A DNA stretch of 58,073 nucleotides from an uncultured Clostridia bacterium (lineage in GTDB: Bacteria; Bacillota; Clostridia; Christensenellales; Borkfalkiaceae): positions 1 through 58,073 of the forward strand of contig CAMRTO010000008.1 of assembly GCA_947053655.1 (NCBI GenBank), given 5' to 3'. Below the pieces are notes generated by a model that saw nothing but the letters and a program-made list of their open reading frames with translations, ran no database searches and had not been told where the DNA came from. The position numbers were made by a program, and so were the translations under genes. Within the stretch, counting starts at the first letter, position 1, and each line of letters begins with the position of its first letter. Positions 1 through 8,270 of the stretch are shown piece by piece.

Positions 1-26
1 ACCGCTCTGCCATCTCTCCAAGATAT
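1..26 (-). other. Partial tRNA 5' end cut by window edge
   Basis: Read on the minus strand, bases 19 to 1 form the 5' end of a tRNA of serine/leucine type: a GGAGAGA acceptor arm followed by a D-arm start (GGCAGAGCGGT). The rest would lie beyond the window, so neither amino acid nor integrity can be confirmed. The seven bases upstream (20-26) are shared with a second copy at 90-115. The alternative is that this too is only a fragment. Confidence 0.4.
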
Positions 27-89
27 AAAGTTTTAAGAAGAGGAGCGGGCGAATGCGGAGCATTCGTCGTATCGAAGCACTATGTGCTT

Positions 90-115
90 ACCGCTCTGCC
101 ATCTCTCCAAGATAT
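90..115 (-). repeat. Duplicated tRNA 5'-end fragment
   Basis: These 26 bases repeat 1-26 exactly, covering about 19 nt of tRNA 5' end plus 7 nt of upstream sequence. After this copy the minus strand does not continue into an anticodon arm, T-arm or matching 3' acceptor strand, so it is a fragment and not a gene. Two small perfect hairpins lie between the copies, at 50-66 (7-bp arms, 3-nt loop) and 75-89 (6-bp arms, 3-nt loop). The second hairpin directly abuts the fragment. Bases 116-251 hold nothing else I can recognise. Confidence 0.6.
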
Positions 116-251
116 TAAGCGTTTATCACACTGCCGTATACAAGTAAAAATTACAAATTATTGTACTGAAACTCAGTAAATTATCGGCTGTATGCATGGC
201 GCAGATAAAATAAGATATTTACATTTTATCAAAATGATGCCGTGCTGTCAA

Positions 252-986
252 TTAAAATAACTTTTTATCTTTAAATTGCCGATACTCAACCGACATTACG
301 GTGGCGACAAAAACGTTTTTCGCTCCGGCACGCAACAGTTTTTTGGTCAGTGCGTCGGCCGTTGCTCCCGTGGTCATGACGTCGTCGACGATAAGAATAT
401 TTTTGCCCGCAATAAAAGTTTTGTCCGTTATTTTAAAGCAGGATTCCAAATTCACGGTACGTTCTTTTTTGGTCAGGTGCTTTTGCTGTTCTGTGGATTT
501 GACTTTTATTACCGCGTTTTTGATTACGGGGATACCCATGCGTTTTGAAAGACTTTCGGCAAGCAGGGCAGACTGGTTATAACCTCTTGCCCGCCTGGCG
601 TCGTCGGTCATCGGGACAGAAACGATGCAATCCGCCGCGACGGAATTTTTCAGCTTTTCAGCCGTTACGTCGGCAAAAAATTCTTTGAGGTAGCCGTTTC
701 CGTTTTTGAATTTCGCCATCAGTATTTTTCCGCCGCCGTCGTAGACGACGGGGGAGAACGCCTTTTTATATAGCGGCGGTCGGTCTTTACATTCGAGGCA
801 AATTTCCGCCCTGACGGTTTTTCTGCCGCAAACGGGACAGGTCGCGCCGTCGTTAAATATAACGGTTTCCGCGCAGTCGGGGCAGAGGTTTGTTCCGAAT
901 GTTTCTCTGCCGCAAATATCGCAAGTGTACGCGCGGGGGAAAAGCGTTTCGCCCGCCGCCGACAAAAAGTCTTTTATTTTACTCAT
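252..986 (-). CDS. comF: ComF-family phosphoribosyltransferase
   Basis: A 244-residue protein with the ComF layout. The N-terminal zinc-binding region carries four CxxC pairs (Cys22/25, 35/38, 50/53, 63/66). A type-I phosphoribosyltransferase domain follows, with the PRPP-binding motif [13 protein letters not shown] near residues 198-210. The family is linked to natural DNA uptake (ComFC) and to nucleotide or DNA-end chemistry, but the substrate is not settled. The start overlaps the metK stop by 8 bases, so it is the last gene of the SAM-riboswitch operon. A role in competence is inferred from family only, since no other com gene is here. Confidence 0.85.
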   Translation of the reverse strand: MSKIKDFLSAAGETLFPRAYTCDICGRETFGTNLCPDCAETVIFNDGATCPVCGRKTVRAEICLECKDRPPLYKKAFSPVVYDGGGKILMAKFKNGNGYLKEFFADVTAEKLKNSVAADCIVSVPMTDDARRARGYNQSALLAESLSKRMGIPVIKNAVIKVKSTEQQKHLTKKERTVNLESCFKITDKTFIAGKNILIVDDVMTTGATADALTKKLLRAGAKNVFVATVMSVEYRQFKDKKLF

Positions 987-2121
987 TTAAATATTTTTTC
1001 AACTTTTCCGCGCAGTCCGTTTTTTCCCAAGGCAACACGCTTTTGCCGAAGTGTCCGTATGCCGCCGTTTGCGAATAAATCGGTGCGCGCAGTCCCAGTC
1101 GGCTGATAATAGAGTAGGGGCGCAAATCGAATTCCTTTACAATTATATCGGCAATGCGGCTGTCGGAAAGCTTGCCCGTGCCGTAGGTATCCACGAAAAC
1201 GGAAACGGGATTGGAAACGCCTATCGCATAAGCAATTTGCAGTTCAACCTCGTCGGCAAGTCCTGCCGCGACTAAGTTTTTACAGATGTATCTTGCCATG
1301 TACGCCGCCGAGCGGTCGACTTTGGTGGGGTCTTTGCCCGAAAAAGCTCCGCCGCCGTGCGCGCATCTTCCGCCGTAGGTGTCGACAATAATTTTCCTGC
1401 CCGTAAGACCGCTGTCGCCTTCGGGGCCGCCTATCTCGAATCTGCCCGTGGGGTTAATGAAATATTTCGTTTCTTTGTCCAGAAGAGAGGGGGGTATAAC
1501 GCTTACGACCTGCTTTAAAATATCCTCTTTCAGCTTTTCCTGCGATATTTCGGCATTGTGCTGTGCGGAAACAACCACGGTATCTACGCGTTTGGGCGTT
1601 TTACCGTCGTACTCTATCGTAACCTGAGTTTTTCCGTCGGGACGGAGGTAGGGCATAAGACCGCTTTTTCTGACTTCCTCAAGTCTTTTCGCAAGCTTGT
1701 GCGACAGCGAAACGGTCATGGGCATAAGCTCGGGCGTTTCCGTACATGCGTAACCGAACATCATTCCCTGGTCGCCCGCGCCGAGAGAATTTTCGTCCGC
1801 GGAGTTGTCCACGCCGCGCGCAATATCCGGACTTTGACTGTGGACGGCTACGGTTATTTTGCATTTGTCATAGCAAAACATGCCGAAGTCGTAACCGATT
1901 TCTTTAATTGTTTGTCGCGCGGTTTTTTCGTAATCGACGGCGGCGGTGGTGGTGACCTCGCCCATAATCATAAGTCTGTCGTATGCGGCGCAGCACTCTA
2001 TCGCGCAACGCGCGTTGCTGTCGGTTTTTAAAATTTCGTCGACGATGGCGTCGGAAATTCTGTCGCAAAGCTTGTCGGGGTGACCTTCTGTTACGCTTTC
2101 GCTTGTAAAAAGTTTTTTCAT
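979..2121 (-). CDS. metK: S-adenosylmethionine synthetase
   Basis: Makes SAM from methionine and ATP in the cytosol. The 380-residue length is usual. Recognisable motifs are GHPDKLCD near residue 14 (ATP binding), [12 protein letters not shown] near residue 115 (the MetK signature) and GGGAFSGKD near residue 256 (the second signature, P-loop-like). It is the second gene of a leftward operon, 26 bases after the GNAT gene and overlapping comF. A SAM-I-type riboswitch at the head of the operon gives direct end-product control. Identity is secure. Confidence 0.97.
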   Translation of the reverse strand: MKKLFTSESVTEGHPDKLCDRISDAIVDEILKTDSNARCAIECCAAYDRLMIMGEVTTTAAVDYEKTARQTIKEIGYDFGMFCYDKCKITVAVHSQSPDIARGVDNSADENSLGAGDQGMMFGYACTETPELMPMTVSLSHKLAKRLEEVRKSGLMPYLRPDGKTQVTIEYDGKTPKRVDTVVVSAQHNAEISQEKLKEDILKQVVSVIPPSLLDKETKYFINPTGRFEIGGPEGDSGLTGRKIIVDTYGGRCAHGGGAFSGKDPTKVDRSAAYMARYICKNLVAAGLADEVELQIAYAIGVSNPVSVFVDTYGTGKLSDSRIADIIVKEFDLRPYSIISRLGLRAPIYSQTAAYGHFGKSVLPWEKTDCAEKLKKYLNE

Positions 2122-2147
2122 TGATTTATCCTCTGTCAGTAAATTGT

Positions 2148-2600
2148 TTATTTTATTTTTTTCGACATCTGCACATAGTCGAATTCTTTATATCCTATGG
2201 ATTTATACAGTTTTATCGCTCTCTCGTTTTTCGGTTCCGCTTCCAGCCTGCATGCGACGACGCCGCCGGACTCCACAAATTCAAACGCCTTTTTACCTAT
2301 GCCCAGCCCTCTGTACCGCGGTAAAATATACAGCTCGTCGAACAGGGCGATTTTTCCTCCGTATTCCTGCGAGGCGTAGTATGCGACAAGCGCGTATCCC
2401 GCCGTGTCGCCGCCGTACTCGATAATATAACCCGATATAAACTTTCCCGAAAGTATTTCTTTCCAAAAGCTAATGCGGCTTTCTTCCGAAATAGGCTCGT
2501 GCGCGGCTCCGCAACCGTAAAAATCGCGCGACATTTCAAAATACGCGCCGCGGTCGCAATCGGTCATTTTTCTGAAATTTACGTTTTTTGTTTTTTCCAT
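2148..2600 (-). CDS. GNAT-family N-acetyltransferase
   Basis: A 150-residue single-domain GNAT protein. The acetyl-CoA pyrophosphate-binding motif is [10 protein letters not shown] around residue 95, and the C-terminal [14 protein letters not shown] segment is typical of the fold. The acceptor substrate cannot be told from sequence. It is the first gene downstream of the SAM riboswitch and directly precedes metK, so it should be induced when SAM is low. Its Shine-Dalgarno GAGGAG (2611-2616, plus coordinates) is the 3' arm of the riboswitch expression hairpin, which also supports this start. Confidence 0.85.
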   Translation of the reverse strand: MEKTKNVNFRKMTDCDRGAYFEMSRDFYGCGAAHEPISEESRISFWKEILSGKFISGYIIEYGGDTAGYALVAYYASQEYGGKIALFDELYILPRYRGLGIGKKAFEFVESGGVVACRLEAEPKNERAIKLYKSIGYKEFDYVQMSKKIK

Positions 2601-2605
2601 ATAAG

Positions 2606-2632
2606 AAAAACTCCTCTGCGGACCGAGAGGAG
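2606..2632 (-). terminator. Riboswitch expression hairpin: terminator and/or SD sequestrator
   Basis: On the minus strand a 7-bp perfect stem (CTCCTCT / AGAGGAG, 8-nt loop) is followed by five U residues, then the GNAT start. It can act as an intrinsic terminator. The 3' arm also contains the GNAT Shine-Dalgarno sequence, so folding would additionally block translation. The U-tract is short, so the split between the two mechanisms is open. Confidence 0.75.
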
Positions 2633-2650
2633 CTTTAAATTTCGTATTTC

Positions 2651-2731
2651 CCCATAGGTCTCGGCGTTAGCACCTTGCTTGGCAGGTTGCTGTGTGGTCT
2701 AAGAGCCGTTCTCTCGCACACTCTTTATAGG
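2651..2731 (-). promoter_or_regulatory. SAM-I-type (S-box superfamily) riboswitch
   Basis: The minus-strand RNA shows the S-box core. A P1 helix pairs CCTATA with TATGGG at the two ends. A P2 helix pairs GTGTG with CACAC and encloses a kink-turn-like GAGAGAACGGCTC segment. The conserved GCAACC, a short P3, and GGTGCTAA followed by CC come next. The P4 arm usually present before the 3' side of P1 seems very short or missing, so it may be a SAM-I/IV-like variant. It precedes metK, as expected for a SAM sensor that switches expression off. Confidence 0.8.
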
Positions 2732-2740
2732 TTTGAAATT

Positions 2741-2769
2741 ATTATAACATTGCCGGAAACCCATGTCAA
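2741..2769 (-). promoter_or_regulatory. Promoter of the GNAT-metK-comF operon
   Basis: Consensus sigma-A promoter on the minus strand: TTGACA (2764-2769), 17-bp spacer, TATAAT (2741-2746). Transcription would start a few bases before the riboswitch P1 helix. Confidence 0.9.
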
Positions 2770-2776
2770 ACAAAAC

Positions 2777-2805
2777 TTGCAATTATATCGTTTTTATTTT
2801 ATAAT
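2777..2805 (+). promoter_or_regulatory. Promoter of the radical SAM gene, leaderless arrangement
   Basis: TTGCAA (2777-2782), 17-bp spacer, TATAAT (2800-2805). The ATG at 2812 follows after exactly 6 bases and has no Shine-Dalgarno sequence, so transcription should start at or next to the start codon. It is divergent from the metK operon promoter, and the two -35 boxes are 7 bp apart. Confidence 0.7.
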
Positions 2806-2811
2806 ATCCGT

Positions 2812-3663
2812 ATGGTCTGCAATCAGTGTCCCGCGTCGTGCGGCGCGGACAGGGGAAAACACAGCGGCGCATGCGGCGTAAAGGGCATCCGCATAGCCAA
2901 ATACTATCTTCATCCATTCGAGGAGCCGCCCGTATCCTTTAAAAACGGAAGCGGTTGCATTTTCTTTTGCGGCTGTACATTAAAGTGCGTTTTTTGTCAG
3001 AATTATTCACTCTCGCGCAATACACGGGGGAAGGATATTACCGTTAAAGAGCTTGCTGAAATTTTCAAGCGCCTTGAAGATGCTGGTGCGGAAAATATCA
3101 ATTTGGTAAACCCCACGCACTATTTGCATGCAATTGCGGAGGCGGTGTCTTTATACCGTCCGCATATTCCGCTGGTCTATAATACGCACGGCTACGAAAA
3201 ACTTGAAAGCCTGCGCATTGCCGACGGATTTGTCGATATTTATTTGCCCGACCTTAAATTTACAGACCCGCTACTTGCAAAGCGGTATACCGCCCGCGGA
3301 GATTATGCGGACTACGCTTTGCCTGCCTTGCGGTTTATGGCGGAAAAGAAATGCGAAGTACGCGCGGACGGTAAAATGCTTTCGGGCTGTATAATACGTC
3401 ATCTCATGCTTCCGCAGGCGGTGTACGATACGTTGAACGTTATAAAATTCGTTTCCGGACTGCCCGAAAGAGTGTATTTCAGTTTAATGAGTCAATATAC
3501 GCCCTTCGGGGAAGCGGAAAATTTTAAGGAATTACGGCGCGGGATAACCAAGCGCGAATATTCGGCTGCCGTTTCCGCCGTGCGCGCGTACGGATTAAAA
3601 AACGTTTTTTTACAGGACTTCGAAAGCGCGCAAAGCGCCTATATACCGGATTGGGATTTTTGA
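2812..3663 (+). CDS. PflX-like radical SAM protein
   Basis: A 283-residue radical SAM enzyme. The CxxxCxxC cluster motif is Cys55, Cys59, Cys62 within CGCTLKCVFCQNY. An N-terminal Cys-rich stretch (Cys3, 6, 10, 21) is typical of the PflX/COG1313 group related to pyruvate formate-lyase activating enzyme. These are cytosolic [4Fe-4S] proteins, and this subgroup's substrate is not known. No glycyl-radical enzyme gene is nearby. The start is fixed by the promoter and an ATG six bases after its TATAAT; there is no ribosome-binding site. Its stop lies just before the ABC-F start. Confidence 0.8.
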   Translation: MVCNQCPASCGADRGKHSGACGVKGIRIAKYYLHPFEEPPVSFKNGSGCIFFCGCTLKCVFCQNYSLSRNTRGKDITVKELAEIFKRLEDAGAENINLVNPTHYLHAIAEAVSLYRPHIPLVYNTHGYEKLESLRIADGFVDIYLPDLKFTDPLLAKRYTARGDYADYALPALRFMAEKKCEVRADGKMLSGCIIRHLMLPQAVYDTLNVIKFVSGLPERVYFSLMSQYTPFGEAENFKELRRGITKREYSAAVSAVRAYGLKNVFLQDFESAQSAYIPDWDF

Positions 3664-3668
3664 AAATC

Positions 3669-5552
3669 ATGCTTGTATCATTCGACGGGGTAGCCTTCGG
3701 CTACGGCGACAACTTAATATTCGGCGGAGCCGCTTTCTCGGTAAACGAGGGCGAGAGAATAGGACTTATAGGCGAAAACGGCGCAGGAAAGACTACGCTT
3801 ATAAAATTGATGCTCGGACGGTTGGAAGCGGACGCTGGTAAGGTTTTTATAAAAAACGGTCTCAAATGCGGCTATCTCGAACAGGACGGGGGCTACACAA
3901 GCGGCAACACGGTTTACGGCGAAATGCTTGACGTGTTCAAAGAGGAAATAAACGCGGTTGAAAAGCTTTCTTCCCTTTCGGCTAAGCTTGCCGCGGCTGA
4001 CGGGGCGGAGTATGCTTCGCTTGCGTCCGAAATGGAAAGACTGAATAAATTCATTTCCGCGCGCGGCTGTTTCGACGTGGAAGTAAAAATAAAGACGGTT
4101 TTAAACGGCATGGGCTTCGCCTGTATGTACGACAGAATTATCGACACTATGTCGGGCGGCGAAAAAACCCGCATGAAGCTTGCCCGTCTGTTGTTGGAGG
4201 AACCCGACCTTCTTATTCTGGACGAGCCTACAAACCACCTCGATATTTCGACGCTGTTCTGGCTGGAAGAATATCTTCAATCGTTCAAGGGCGCGGTTTT
4301 CGTCGTTTCTCACGACAGGTATTTCCTTGACAGAATAGTAAAAAAGACGTTTGAAATAGAAAACAAAACGCTTACCTGCTTTAACGGCAATTACACCAAA
4401 TACAAAGTTTTGAAGGCGGAGCTGTACGCCCGTCGGCTTAAAGAGTACGAAGCCCAGCAGGAGGAGCGGGCAAAGCTACAGGATTACGTAAACAGAAACA
4501 TTGTCCGCGCGACAACGGCGAAATCCGCGCAGAGTCGGGTAAAACAGCTTGAAAAAATGCAGCTTGCGGAAAAGCCGTTCACCCCGCCCAAACCGCCCGA
4601 ATTTCATTTCCGCTACGACGCGCAACCCTATGAAAACGTGCTTGAAATAACAAATCTCGATTTGGAACGCGGCGGCAAAATTCTTATAAGAAACGGAAAT
4701 TTAAGTGTGAAGCGCGGACAGAAGCTTGCGCTGATAGGCGAAAACGGCGCGGGAAAAAGTACGCTTTTAAAGGAAATTTTAAACTGCGGAAATTGCGTAA
4801 AAGTCGGTAGATTCGTAAAATTCGCCTATTACGACCAGGAGTCCGCCAACCTCGGCGCGGGCAACACCGTGTTGGAGGAGCTGTGGTTCCGCCATAACGG
4901 CTATACTCAGACGAAAGCGCGCGCGGCATTGGCACGGTGCGGACTTTTCGCGGAGGACATGCAAAAGCCGGTATCTTCGCTTTCCGGCGGGGAGCGCGCA
5001 AAGCTTGCTTTATGTATTCTCACGTGCGAGCAGGGCAACGTGCTTTTATTGGACGAGCCGACAAACCATCTCGACCTTCCCGCGCGCGAAAGTCTGGAAA
5101 AGGCGTTGAGGGAATTCGACGGGACTTTGATTTTTGTTTCGCACGACAGGTATTTCGTTTCCGCCGTAGCCGGTTGCGTTGCGGAAATAGACGGGGGAGA
5201 GCTTCGCTTTTACGGCGGCGGCTACGGCGAATATTCCGCGGCTAAAAAGCTCGAACGCGAAAAAGCCGCCTCAGTAAAGGAGAGCGCGGCGGCGGAAAGG
5301 GAAAAGGAACGGCGTGAAAATTCTTACCGTTCCAAAAAGCAGCGTGCCGAGGACGAACGCAGAAAAGAGCTTGCCGCGCGGATAGAAAAGGATATTTCCG
5401 CATGCGAGCGCGAGGAGGAGGAAATAAATTGCATGCTTGCAAAGCCCGACGTTGCGGCGGATTATGTGCAGGTGTGCGCGCTTATGCAAAAGTTGGAAAG
5501 CGTCAAAAACCGTCTCGACGCACTTTACAAGCAGTATGAAACGGTGATATAA
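3669..5552 (+). CDS. ABC-F family ATP-binding protein
   Basis: About 627 residues with two ABC domains in one chain and no membrane segments, the ABC-F pattern. Both halves carry Walker A GENGAGK(T/S)T, a signature (MSGGEK, LSGGER) and Walker B LLLDEPTNHLD. A charged linker joins them and a basic coiled-coil tail of about 100 residues follows. Members act on ribosomes, either resolving stalls or protecting from antibiotics; which applies cannot be told. I chose ATG 3669, where the conserved N-terminus begins; in-frame TTG codons at 3651 and 3660 are alternatives. Confidence 0.9.
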   Translation: MLVSFDGVAFGYGDNLIFGGAAFSVNEGERIGLIGENGAGKTTLIKLMLGRLEADAGKVFIKNGLKCGYLEQDGGYTSGNTVYGEMLDVFKEEINAVEKLSSLSAKLAAADGAEYASLASEMERLNKFISARGCFDVEVKIKTVLNGMGFACMYDRIIDTMSGGEKTRMKLARLLLEEPDLLILDEPTNHLDISTLFWLEEYLQSFKGAVFVVSHDRYFLDRIVKKTFEIENKTLTCFNGNYTKYKVLKAELYARRLKEYEAQQEERAKLQDYVNRNIVRATTAKSAQSRVKQLEKMQLAEKPFTPPKPPEFHFRYDAQPYENVLEITNLDLERGGKILIRNGNLSVKRGQKLALIGENGAGKSTLLKEILNCGNCVKVGRFVKFAYYDQESANLGAGNTVLEELWFRHNGYTQTKARAALARCGLFAEDMQKPVSSLSGGERAKLALCILTCEQGNVLLLDEPTNHLDLPARESLEKALREFDGTLIFVSHDRYFVSAVAGCVAEIDGGELRFYGGGYGEYSAAKKLEREKAASVKESAAAEREKERRENSYRSKKQRAEDERRKELAARIEKDISACEREEEEINCMLAKPDVAADYVQVCALMQKLESVKNRLDALYKQYETVI

Positions 5553-5562
5553 TATAATTGCT

Positions 5563-6588
5563 ATGGAAGATAAAAACAATATAGAAGAAGAAAAGGTGTC
5601 CGTCAGACACACCATAAACGCCGAGGAAACCTTCACCCTCGCAAAGGACGTGTTCGATATACGTTGTCTGATAAAAAACGTATACAACAACCGCGCGGTA
5701 ATTGCAAGGCGCATAAATATATGCACGCTTTCGGTAAGCCTTGTTTTTACTTTGCTGTACGTTGCGTACATGCTTTTTCTCGGAATACTCAACAAGGTCA
5801 CGTTTTTCGCGGAAATCGCGCTGTATTGTCTTTTGGGCGTTTACGGCGCGCTGTTTATAACGCTTTTGATACTTACGCTTTGCGCCGTGCGCGCCAAGAC
5901 GAAAAACGTAAGAAAGCTTAACAAAGCGCTGTCGGCGATAAGGCTTACCGTCAGACTTGTTTCCATTGTCCTGACGATAGTTGCGTTTGTTTTCGCGGTG
6001 CGCGGCGGTGACGATTCGTCCAAGTTTATAGCTTTTAACGTAATACTTATAATTTTTTCCGTCATTTGTTTTATTGTGCAGATTATTCCCGTTATGGCAG
6101 GCGGCATAGGCAGACTTTCGCGCTGGCTTCTTTCGCCGGTGAAAGTCAAATACCGTTTTTCCACCGTCGCTTTGGAGTGGTACGAGCTTGCCGTAACGGA
6201 CGGCGGCGACAGTAAGGCGGTTAAGCGCGTGTCGGAAAAGTATTTCGACGACATAGGCAGATGTCTCGACAATTTTCTTATCCCCGCGTTCGGTAAAAAA
6301 TATATAAGCGCGATAAAGCCTTCCGCCGTGCTTAACGTTGCCGACCGCGCCCCCGAGGAGGACAGGGCGCTTACGGAAGGCGTGCTGAAAAACGTTTTCG
6401 CCTATGCGACAGAGTGCGGATACGTCACCTTCGACCCGTGCAGGGATTTGAAATTCGAAGGGAGCATAGAGGAAGAAGAAAAGCAGAAGTCCACGGCTAA
6501 ATCGCGGCTGATGGGCATAGGCAAAAAAATAGGAATGTCCATTCTTGAAAAATACATAAACAAGAATACGGAAGATAAAGACAACTGA
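5563..6588 (+). CDS. Membrane protein with integrase-like C-terminal region
   Basis: A 341-residue protein not matched to a named family. Four hydrophobic segments are visible (about residues 52-76, 83-108, 126-146, 155-180) after an acidic N-terminus. The soluble C-terminal half (about 200-297) resembles the SAM-like core-binding domain of tyrosine recombinases. It has an EWYELAV helix, a Y-x-x-x-I...IPAFG segment, then VFAYATECGYVTFDPC, like the integrase pattern of a helix followed by glycine and NPC. No catalytic domain with R-H-R-Y follows; the protein ends in a Lys/Glu-rich tail. It starts 10 bases after the ABC-F stop, so it is co-transcribed. Function unknown. Confidence 0.75.
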   Translation: MEDKNNIEEEKVSVRHTINAEETFTLAKDVFDIRCLIKNVYNNRAVIARRINICTLSVSLVFTLLYVAYMLFLGILNKVTFFAEIALYCLLGVYGALFITLLILTLCAVRAKTKNVRKLNKALSAIRLTVRLVSIVLTIVAFVFAVRGGDDSSKFIAFNVILIIFSVICFIVQIIPVMAGGIGRLSRWLLSPVKVKYRFSTVALEWYELAVTDGGDSKAVKRVSEKYFDDIGRCLDNFLIPAFGKKYISAIKPSAVLNVADRAPEEDRALTEGVLKNVFAYATECGYVTFDPCRDLKFEGSIEEEEKQKSTAKSRLMGIGKKIGMSILEKYINKNTEDKDN

Positions 6589-6595
6589 ATTAAAA

Positions 6596-6621
6596 CGGCG
6601 GCGCACAAATGTGCGCCGCCG
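6596..6621. terminator. Bidirectional terminator
   Basis: An 11-bp GC-rich stem (CGGCGGCGCAC and its complement) with an AAAT loop, flanked by A-tract and T-tract, lies between convergent genes. It can terminate the membrane-protein transcript on plus and glyQS on minus. Confidence 0.9.
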
Positions 6622-6637
6622 CGTTTTAAGTATTTGT

Positions 6638-8038
6638 TTAAAATTCCAAGCTTTTTTCGATATACGCTTCAAGCTCGTCGATTTTCAAACGTATTTGTTC
6701 CATGCTGTCCCTGTCGCGCACGGTTACGGTATCGTCGTTCATGGTATCGAAGTCAACGGTAATGCAGTAAGGCGTGCCTATCTCGTCCTGTCTGCGGTAA
6801 CGTTTGCCTATGGAACCGGTAACGTCGTATGTGACGGAAAATTTCTTTGCAAGCCGTCTGTAAAGCTCGTCGGCCTTTTCGGAAAGTCCCTTCTGTAAGG
6901 GCAAAACCGCGGCTTTGTACGGCGCAAGGAAGGGGTGCAACCTCAAAACCGTTCTCACGTCGTTTTTCTCCGCGTCCAGAACTTCCTCGTCGTAGGCGTC
7001 CGTAAGGAAGGCGAGCACAGCCCTCTCCGCACCGAGCGACGGCTCTATAACGTAGGGGATATATTTTTCGTTTGTGGCGGGGTCGATATACTCCATGTTT
7101 TCTCCGCTTTCCGCGGCGTGCTGTTTCAAATCGTAGTCCGTTCTGTCGGCAATGCCCCACAGCTCGCCCCAGCCGAACGCAAAGTTGTATTCGAAGTCGG
7201 TCGTCGCTTTAGAGTAGAAACAAAGCTCCTCTTTAGAGTGGTCGCGCAGTTTCAGGTTTTCCTCTTTCATACCGAGCGAAAGGAGGAAGTTTTTACAGTA
7301 ATTCTTCCAGTAATCAAACCATTCGAGATCGGTGTCGGGCTTGCAGAAAAATTCAAGCTCCATCTGCTCGAACTCGCGCACGCGGAAAATGAAGTTTCCG
7401 GGCGTTATTTCGTTGCGGAAGGATTTGCCTATCTGACCTATTCCGAAAGGCACGCGCATGCGCGAAGCGCGCTGAACGTTTTTGAAGTTGACGAAAATTC
7501 CCTGCGCGGTTTCGGGACGGAGGTAGACGGTGTTTACCGTATCTTCCGTCACGCCCTGAAAGGTTTTAAACATAAGGTTGAATTTTCTTATAGGCGTAAA
7601 ATCGGTTTTGCCGCACACGGGGCAGACGATTTTTTTATCCGCGATAAACGCTTCCAAAGCGTCGTTGTCCATACTTTCGACTTTTATGTCAAGCTTGTGT
7701 TTTTTGCAGTAATCTTCCGCAAGGTTGTCGGCGCGGTGGCGCGATTTGCAGCTTTTGCAGTCCATTAAAGGGTCGGAAAATCCGCCGATATGTCCGGAAG
7801 CTTTCCAGGTACGCGGGTTCATAAGTATGGCGCAGTCAAGTCCCGTATTGTAAGGCGTTTCCTGAACGAATTTTTTCCACCAGGCTTTTTTGACGTTGTT
7901 TTTGAATTCTACTCCGAGCGGACCGAAGTCCCAGGTGTTCGCAAGTCCGCCGTATATCTCGCTTCCGGGGAAAATGTATCCTCTGTTTTTGCAGAGAGCC
8001 ACAAGCTTCTCCATGGTTACGCATCTCTTTTCCGCCAT
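6638..8038 (-). CDS. glyQS: Glycyl-tRNA synthetase, homodimeric class II type
   Basis: Charges tRNA-Gly. The 466-residue single-chain form is the alpha2 type of Bacillota and eukaryotes, not the alpha2-beta2 GlyQ/GlyS pair. Seen are the N-terminal [13 protein letters not shown] segment, the class II motif-2 region with [21 protein letters not shown], and the C-terminal anticodon-binding region with [20 protein letters not shown]. An AGGAG ribosome-binding site precedes the ATG. It is monocistronic, with its own promoter and terminator. The leader is only about 45 nt, too short for a T-box. Confidence 0.95.
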   Translation of the reverse strand: MAEKRCVTMEKLVALCKNRGYIFPGSEIYGGLANTWDFGPLGVEFKNNVKKAWWKKFVQETPYNTGLDCAILMNPRTWKASGHIGGFSDPLMDCKSCKSRHRADNLAEDYCKKHKLDIKVESMDNDALEAFIADKKIVCPVCGKTDFTPIRKFNLMFKTFQGVTEDTVNTVYLRPETAQGIFVNFKNVQRASRMRVPFGIGQIGKSFRNEITPGNFIFRVREFEQMELEFFCKPDTDLEWFDYWKNYCKNFLLSLGMKEENLKLRDHSKEELCFYSKATTDFEYNFAFGWGELWGIADRTDYDLKQHAAESGENMEYIDPATNEKYIPYVIEPSLGAERAVLAFLTDAYDEEVLDAEKNDVRTVLRLHPFLAPYKAAVLPLQKGLSEKADELYRRLAKKFSVTYDVTGSIGKRYRRQDEIGTPYCITVDFDTMNDDTVTVRDRDSMEQIRLKIDELEAYIEKSLEF

Positions 8039-8083
8039 AATTAAAACTCCTTTACGCCGTTTTCGGTACGGGCGTATAAAATT

Positions 8084-8112
8084 ATTTTATAAAAAACGCG
8101 GCTTTAAGTCAA
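8084..8112 (-). promoter_or_regulatory. Promoter of glyQS
   Basis: Minus strand TTGACT (8107-8112), 17-bp spacer, TAAAAT (8084-8089), followed by a short leader and AGGAG. Confidence 0.75.
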
Positions 8113-8225
8113 GTAAATAATCGGGATTGACTTTTTCATAAAGCGCATTGTCCGCCAAATACGACGCGTACCGCCAAAAAATTTGAAAAAGTTATATTAA
8201 ACGATATACTTTTATAGGGCTTGTG

Positions 8226-8234
8226 TGCTATAAT
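8226..8234 (+). promoter_or_regulatory. Extended -10 promoter of fhs
   Basis: TGCTATAAT is a perfect extended -10 element. The -35 position holds only ATACTT, so the TG dinucleotide probably compensates. No THF riboswitch is visible in the roughly 30-nt leader. Confidence 0.65.
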
Positions 8235-8270
8235 ATAAAATACAAAATTGTATGGTTTAAAGGGTGCGAT

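Noticed and set aside
5503..6672. Long open frame (389 codons) on the minus strand opposite the membrane protein gene
   Set aside because: It lies fully antisense to a well-placed gene, has no ribosome-binding site or recognisable domain, is rich in Arg/Tyr/His as expected from the complement of biased codons, and runs through the terminator at 6596-6621.
8039..8083. Possible T-box leader before glyQS
   Set aside because: The promoter leaves a leader of only about 40 nt with no T-box sequence.
8235..8270. Possible THF riboswitch before fhs
   Set aside because: The leader after the extended -10 is only about 30 nt, too short, and lacks the conserved motifs.
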